From: Antedon bifida
Lineage: Eukaryota > Echinodermata > Crinoidea > Comatulida > Antedonidae
Direction: 5' to 3'
Length of the DNA: 64,000 bases
NCBI GenBank assembly: GCA_963402885.1
Contig: OY727095.1
Coordinates: 12,343,001 to 12,407,000, forward strand
Position numbers and translations under genes: made by a program. This document shows, piece by piece, positions 59,780-64,000 of this stretch. Position 1 is the first letter of the stretch. Every line of letters begins with the position of its first letter. The notes under the pieces were generated by a model. The model made no database searches, was not told where the DNA came from, and saw nothing but the letters and a program-made list of their open reading frames with translations.

Positions 59780-59954
59780 ATGACCCAAAGGAGGGTGGTC
59801 ACATTTGATGATGACGTAATAGGCGTACATAGAGAAACGACCACACGAAAAATGGCAGCTTCCGTCTCGTGTGGTAACTACCGCTGTCTCCAAGAAAGAA
59901 AACAGCTTCGGAAAGAACTTGAAAAGTCAAGAAAACAATTTATCAGTTCAATAG
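59780..59954 (+). CDS. First coding exon of an unrecognised gene, partial
   Basis: ATG at 59780 opens 58 codons up to a GTAAGT donor at 59955. The N-terminus is MTQRRVVTFDDDVIGVHRET, followed by MAASVSCGNYRCLQERKQLR and a Lys/Glu-rich stretch, KELEKSRKQFISSI, that looks like the start of a coiled coil. M25 (59852) is an alternative start. No further exon could be found in the 4 kb that remain, so the gene must have a long first intron and continue past the window. The family is not recognised. Confidence 0.6.
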
Positions 59955-60943
59955 GTAAGTATTAAAGATACATTTTGTGGTATTTAGATACAATTTGCGC
60001 TAATATTTTAGGAGCAATCCGTCAATAACAGTATGGGTAAATTTGGTGGGTCCAGCCAGTGTCCGTCTAGCGAGCACTGTTTTTGTCTGCGAGTGTCCTT
60101 CGGCTGTTCTTTTTATTGATTAGACTCCCTCTACTGCCAATACCATTACTTTACATTGGACATTAAATATTTATTTTATAACTTTTCTAGAATATTTTAA
60201 GAATTTGTTTTAATTCAATTATAAATAACAGCTTTGACTAGTTTAATTAAATGTACATTTTAGAGTTTAATAAAATAAATACTAAGAAATAGGCCTAGGC
60301 CTAGTAGTATTAGTAGTATTATAGGCCTAGGCCCAGACAATCTGTATAGTATTAGTAGGGGGCGAATGTGTAAAAAGTTGTTTTTCTTCTTTTCTTTCAA
60401 TTTGTATGCACATTTTAGGAATTTTAATGAAGAAAAATGTCATCAATAGTCAGGGAAATTCTGATATTAACCAACTGACCGTAGGCCTAAATTAAATTTT
60501 GGGTAGCAACTGAAATTCATTAAAAAATATTCTGATAATACAATTAATTAATTTAAATATATTTTCTAATGTAAGTATTAATAAATAAAAATTACCCTGT
60601 AAAAAATACTAATAAACTATTGTACTGTAGGCCCTAACCTTCTTGACCAACACACTATTCCCTCAATGCTGTTCTACCAAAGACATTTCTATGGCTTTGT
60701 TTTTCGTCACAGTTTCACATAAAAGATACCTCACACATGTTCCCATAATCCAGTTTGATTGACAAAATCTCTACGCCCATGACATAATGATTAGACTATG
60801 CACTCCCAACATTTGGTTTACAGTATTGTAGTAAAAAATGTGACTTAGAACTTGAGAAATAAATGTATTATTTACAACTAAAGTGCTAAGAAAGTTCACT
60901 AACAGTAAACACTGTAGCCTTTGGGTACACGACGTAGCAAGGT

Positions 60944-61095
60944 TGAATGTTTCGTTGCGTGTACGTATGTACTGAATATTTCGTTTGCGTGTACGTATGT
61001 ACTGAATGTTTCGTTTGCGTGTACGTATGTACTGAATGTTTCGTTGCGTGTACGTATGTACTGAATGTTTCGTTTGCGTGTACGTATGTACTTTT
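60944..61095. repeat. Short tandem repeat, about 37 bp x 4
   Basis: The unit GAATGTTTCGTTTGCGTGTACGTATGTACT repeats with one-base length changes (TTTGCG versus TTGCG). Overlapping minus-strand ORFs here (THKRNIQYIR-type repeats) are products of the repeat. Confidence 0.9.
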
Positions 61096-61129
61096 GATTG
61101 AAATTTGACTGTACAGTATAGGGTATTGT

Positions 61130-61400
61130 TAAACACCACAAACCTCCAAAAAAACATAGCAAACCCCATCAAATCAACATAAAAGTTACTGAATTGTGTA
61201 TTATACTACACTTAATATGTCAATTTAAAAAATTTTTCTTTTAAGCACTTATTTTTGGGGTAACACATAATTTTTTGGTTAGAAATAATTGCTAAACCGT
61301 GTAAACTTCCAAAAAAACATAGCAAACCCCATCAAACCAACATAAAAGTGATTGAATTGTGTAGTCTACTACACACTTGATATGTCAATTTTTTTTAAAT
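61130..61400. repeat. Tandem duplication, about 175-bp unit
   Basis: TCCAAAAAAACATAGCAAACCCCATCAAATCAACATAAAAGT, TGAATTGTGTA, CTACAC and TATGTCAATTT recur in the same order starting near 61136 and 61309. Confidence 0.85.
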
Positions 61401-63514
61401 ATATAAATTTTTGTTGTTACCTACTTATTTTGGGGGTAAAACATCATTTTTTAATCATCAAAATTTACAATTCCAATCTCATTGTCATACCCTACAAGTA
61501 CAGTATGCATGCAATAGAAACAATTGCTCGTATTAACAAACACTTTATGAAAAAATAAAAAATAAAATCAGTTAATTAATATTATTATCGTAATGTATGA
61601 GCTTCCAAACTACACTATACAGTACTATTATTTTATTCATTCATTTTTTGTTTGTTTTATTCATAATCAATACAAATTTGAATAACTAAAATATTACAAA
61701 TCCAAACACATTGCTAATACCCACAATTCTTAAGGTCATAGGTTAGATGAGGTCACCCCAAATATCTAATTGAACCCTGTGGTGAGTCATGGTTGGTTAA
61801 GAGGCATATGGCATGTTATGTGGCATATCAACATTACTTTTGTTTCTATACTGTTTGAACTGCTTAAACAAATTCAAATTTTGTTTCTCATTTTAAAGTT
61901 TAATTAAGAATTTTAAAAAATGCTGAGACCTTCTAAAATTCTGTTGTATTTTAACTTAATCATAATTACCATCATAATTACAATGATTTACAATACAAAA
62001 TAAATGAATTGTGTTATACTGACATATTAGTATAAATTTTGATTAAATGTACGCATTTTTATTTTATTATTTTTATTGTACTGTTAATATCTCGGAATAA
62101 TTTATTTATTAATAGGCTCCTAAACATAAAATACTGAATATGGAAAAATGGTATAATAAAAATAAAGGTAAAAACAAATAAAATACCCAAGTTCTATTTA
62201 GAGTGCTATTGTTGAACATTGTCATGATTTACAGTGTGTGTAGAAAAAATGTTTTTACAAGGAACTATTATTGTCTTTCATTATTAATTTATAGTAACTT
62301 CCTGGTTGTGTTTTCAATTTTACACCTTTTACAGACATAGATTGACCTCATAAAATTATAGACCTTGTAGCAGGGGGAGGGTAGCCAAATACTCTACTCA
62401 GCTTATCATCATGGCGAAATGCCCTCAAATGAGATACCCTTTGTCATTCAGCACAAAAGAAATTATGTATGCGTTCAATCTAATGAATCCTTAAATTAGT
62501 ATTTTTTCTTGCATAAAATGTTATTTTTGTTGTTGATTTTATTATTAGTTTCATGTTATTGATGATAGTTTGTAGATATCATATTGGTTTGTTTATTTGT
62601 CTGCAATTATACTGTGTAGTGTAGACATAATCAATTAACTGAATCACCAAGCAGGGGTTATCCCTATACTTTGCCTGCTGGCATATTGGTGTGAAATGGT
62701 TTGTTTGGGCCTAGCTCAGAGGATAATTGTTCATTTTGTTGCTCAATATTATTGAATTTGTTGATAATTCAGTAGAAGTCAATCATTCTGTATCATCAAG
62801 TTTATGATTAACAGTGATATAGTTGCTCGTTGCAATAACATGTTAAATTAATGTTGGAAATCTACCATCATTTAGTGTTGTTTACAAAATGGTATGACTA
62901 CAGTACATGAAATTTAAATTAATTTTCTCTTACAGTTTTGCGGTAAATATTTGTAATGATTTTGAGGAAATACTAAAAATAAATAAGTTAAAATTGGTTT
63001 ATTTAATTAAGGTCTTTTGTTAAAATGTGACCTGGTGCTGAATACATCTGCTACTAGTATTTAATTTTGCTAGGTTACTGTATTTTGTGAATATATAATT
63101 TCTTTTGTGTTATTTAACAATAGGAGTTTTCGTTAAGGCCATGTTGTCATGGTAATGGATGTTTTTATTGTACCTTCTAGGATAGTATACAGTAGTTCAT
63201 ACATTACTGTGTAATATTTGATTTTTTTTCAAAAAAAAGTCTTAATTTAAATTTGTAAAATCCCTTATGTTTATAATACTGTATATTTGAGACAATGCGA
63301 AATGATGATCTATAGTGACATGCACAAATTTAATCCTTTAAAAGAATAACAATAATGTTCAATAATCCTCTTATGTTTGTGGTTTTTAAAATTTCATTTT
63401 AATTAATTGTCGTTGTTTGACATGATCACACATTAAAGTTGACCAAGACTAACTTGTATTGTACAGTAAGGACTAAAATTACAAGCTGTTGATACTTGCT
63501 CCAAAATTGAGGAA

Positions 63515-63720
63515 TAGACAGCCTATTGGGTGGGTTGGGAGGGGGGGGAGGGGGGGGCACTGAATTGCGGTGTGTACAACCCATACAACAAATTTCTTCT
63601 CCTCTAAAAGGTCCCTTCGCGTCGTACAGCTGCTCTTTTGTCTGTCCACAACGACAGAGGCTAAGATGGACCAGTACACCCTACTCTCCGAAAAATTAAC
63701 TGGGTTAAAAGTTCACACAA
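63515..63720 (-). repeat. Interspersed repeat A, distal part
   Basis: The minus strand reads GGGTGTACTGGTCCATCTTA, GTTGTGGACAGACAAAAGAG, GACGCGAAGGGACC and AGAGGAGAAGAAATTTGTTG, matching the distal half of the family. Confidence 0.6.
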
Positions 63721-64000
63721 GCCAGATGTGTATGCACTTGTACTCAAGTTTTAAGTTAAATTTCACCCTTCATCTTCTTTACACTGTTTGTTGTAAAGCT
63801 ATTTTGTATTGCTTTAAAATAGACTAAAGAGGTTTACATTACAATGAAAAAAAAATGGTTTAATCGTTCATGGCCTTTAAAAATGTTCCGCAGCCTAAAT
63901 TTAAGCCAAATTTATGGCTTTGAAACCTACTAGATAGAGGTATACAGGGACACCCACATTTAAAGTCTTTCACCCAACTAAAACTGCTGTACTGTATATT

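Larger units (their letters stand above)
59955..64000. other. Intron of the 59780 gene, or intergenic; repeats only
   Basis: No exon is supported. It holds AGGCCTAG-rich sequence at about 60290-60335, two tandem repeats (60944-61095 and 61130-61400), and one repeat-A copy at 63515-63720 with a G-run at about 63539-63557. The remainder is AT-rich without recognisable features. Confidence 0.55.

Noticed and set aside
60771..61172. 133-codon minus-strand ORF with THKRNIQYIR-type repeats
   Set aside because: It is produced by the ~37-bp tandem repeat; flanking residues are low-complexity and no splice context fits.

Overview
The window is a metazoan nuclear locus: AT-rich, intron-dense and full of short DNA-transposon remnants. 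Gene content, conserved splice phases, and the many AGGCCTAG-type and GTAGACAGAGCTTTA-type interspersed repeats suggest a marine invertebrate deuterostome, probably an echinoderm. The clade is inference; the genes are read from the sequence.

Layout, left to right. (1) 1278-2869 (+): the last three coding exons of a short-chain dehydrogenase/reductase resembling D-beta-hydroxybutyrate dehydrogenase (BDH1/SDR9C). Its 5' exons lie outside the window. (2) 2964-14542 (-): an 11-exon gene for a 500-residue coiled-coil protein. It has a translin-associated-factor-X-interacting-protein-like N-terminal helical region and a C-terminal Cys cluster. Its introns hold a 2.7-kb hAT-type element, a Helitron and several MITEs. 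(3) 14905-49256 (+): a complete huntingtin (HTT) gene in 53 coding exons that splice to about 2,993 residues with no frame break. It starts 362 bp from the divergent coiled-coil gene, so the two may share a promoter. Its introns carry LINE fragments, tRNA-derived SINEs, a Helitron, a 45-bp minisatellite and a tRNA-like gene. The last coding segment of HTT, stop codon included, has been amplified about 12-fold as a 95-bp tandem array in the 3' UTR. (4) 50463-54311: intergenic, with MITEs and a 5S-rRNA-derived sequence. (5) 54312-59620 (-): MORN4, four coding exons (147 residues) plus a non-coding first exon. (6) 59780 onward (+): the first coding exon of an unrecognised gene, divergent from MORN4, whose remaining exons are not visible.

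The genes do not form a pathway. HTT is a HEAT-repeat scaffold, MORN4 is a membrane/myosin-III adaptor, the dehydrogenase is metabolic, and the coiled-coil protein is probably cytoskeletal or ciliary. The most notable structures are the HTT terminal-exon array, a near-absent polyglutamine tract with altered N17 residues, a partial duplication of HTT exon 14, a duplicated splice donor at exon 29, and several mobile elements whose exact ends and target-site duplications can be read.
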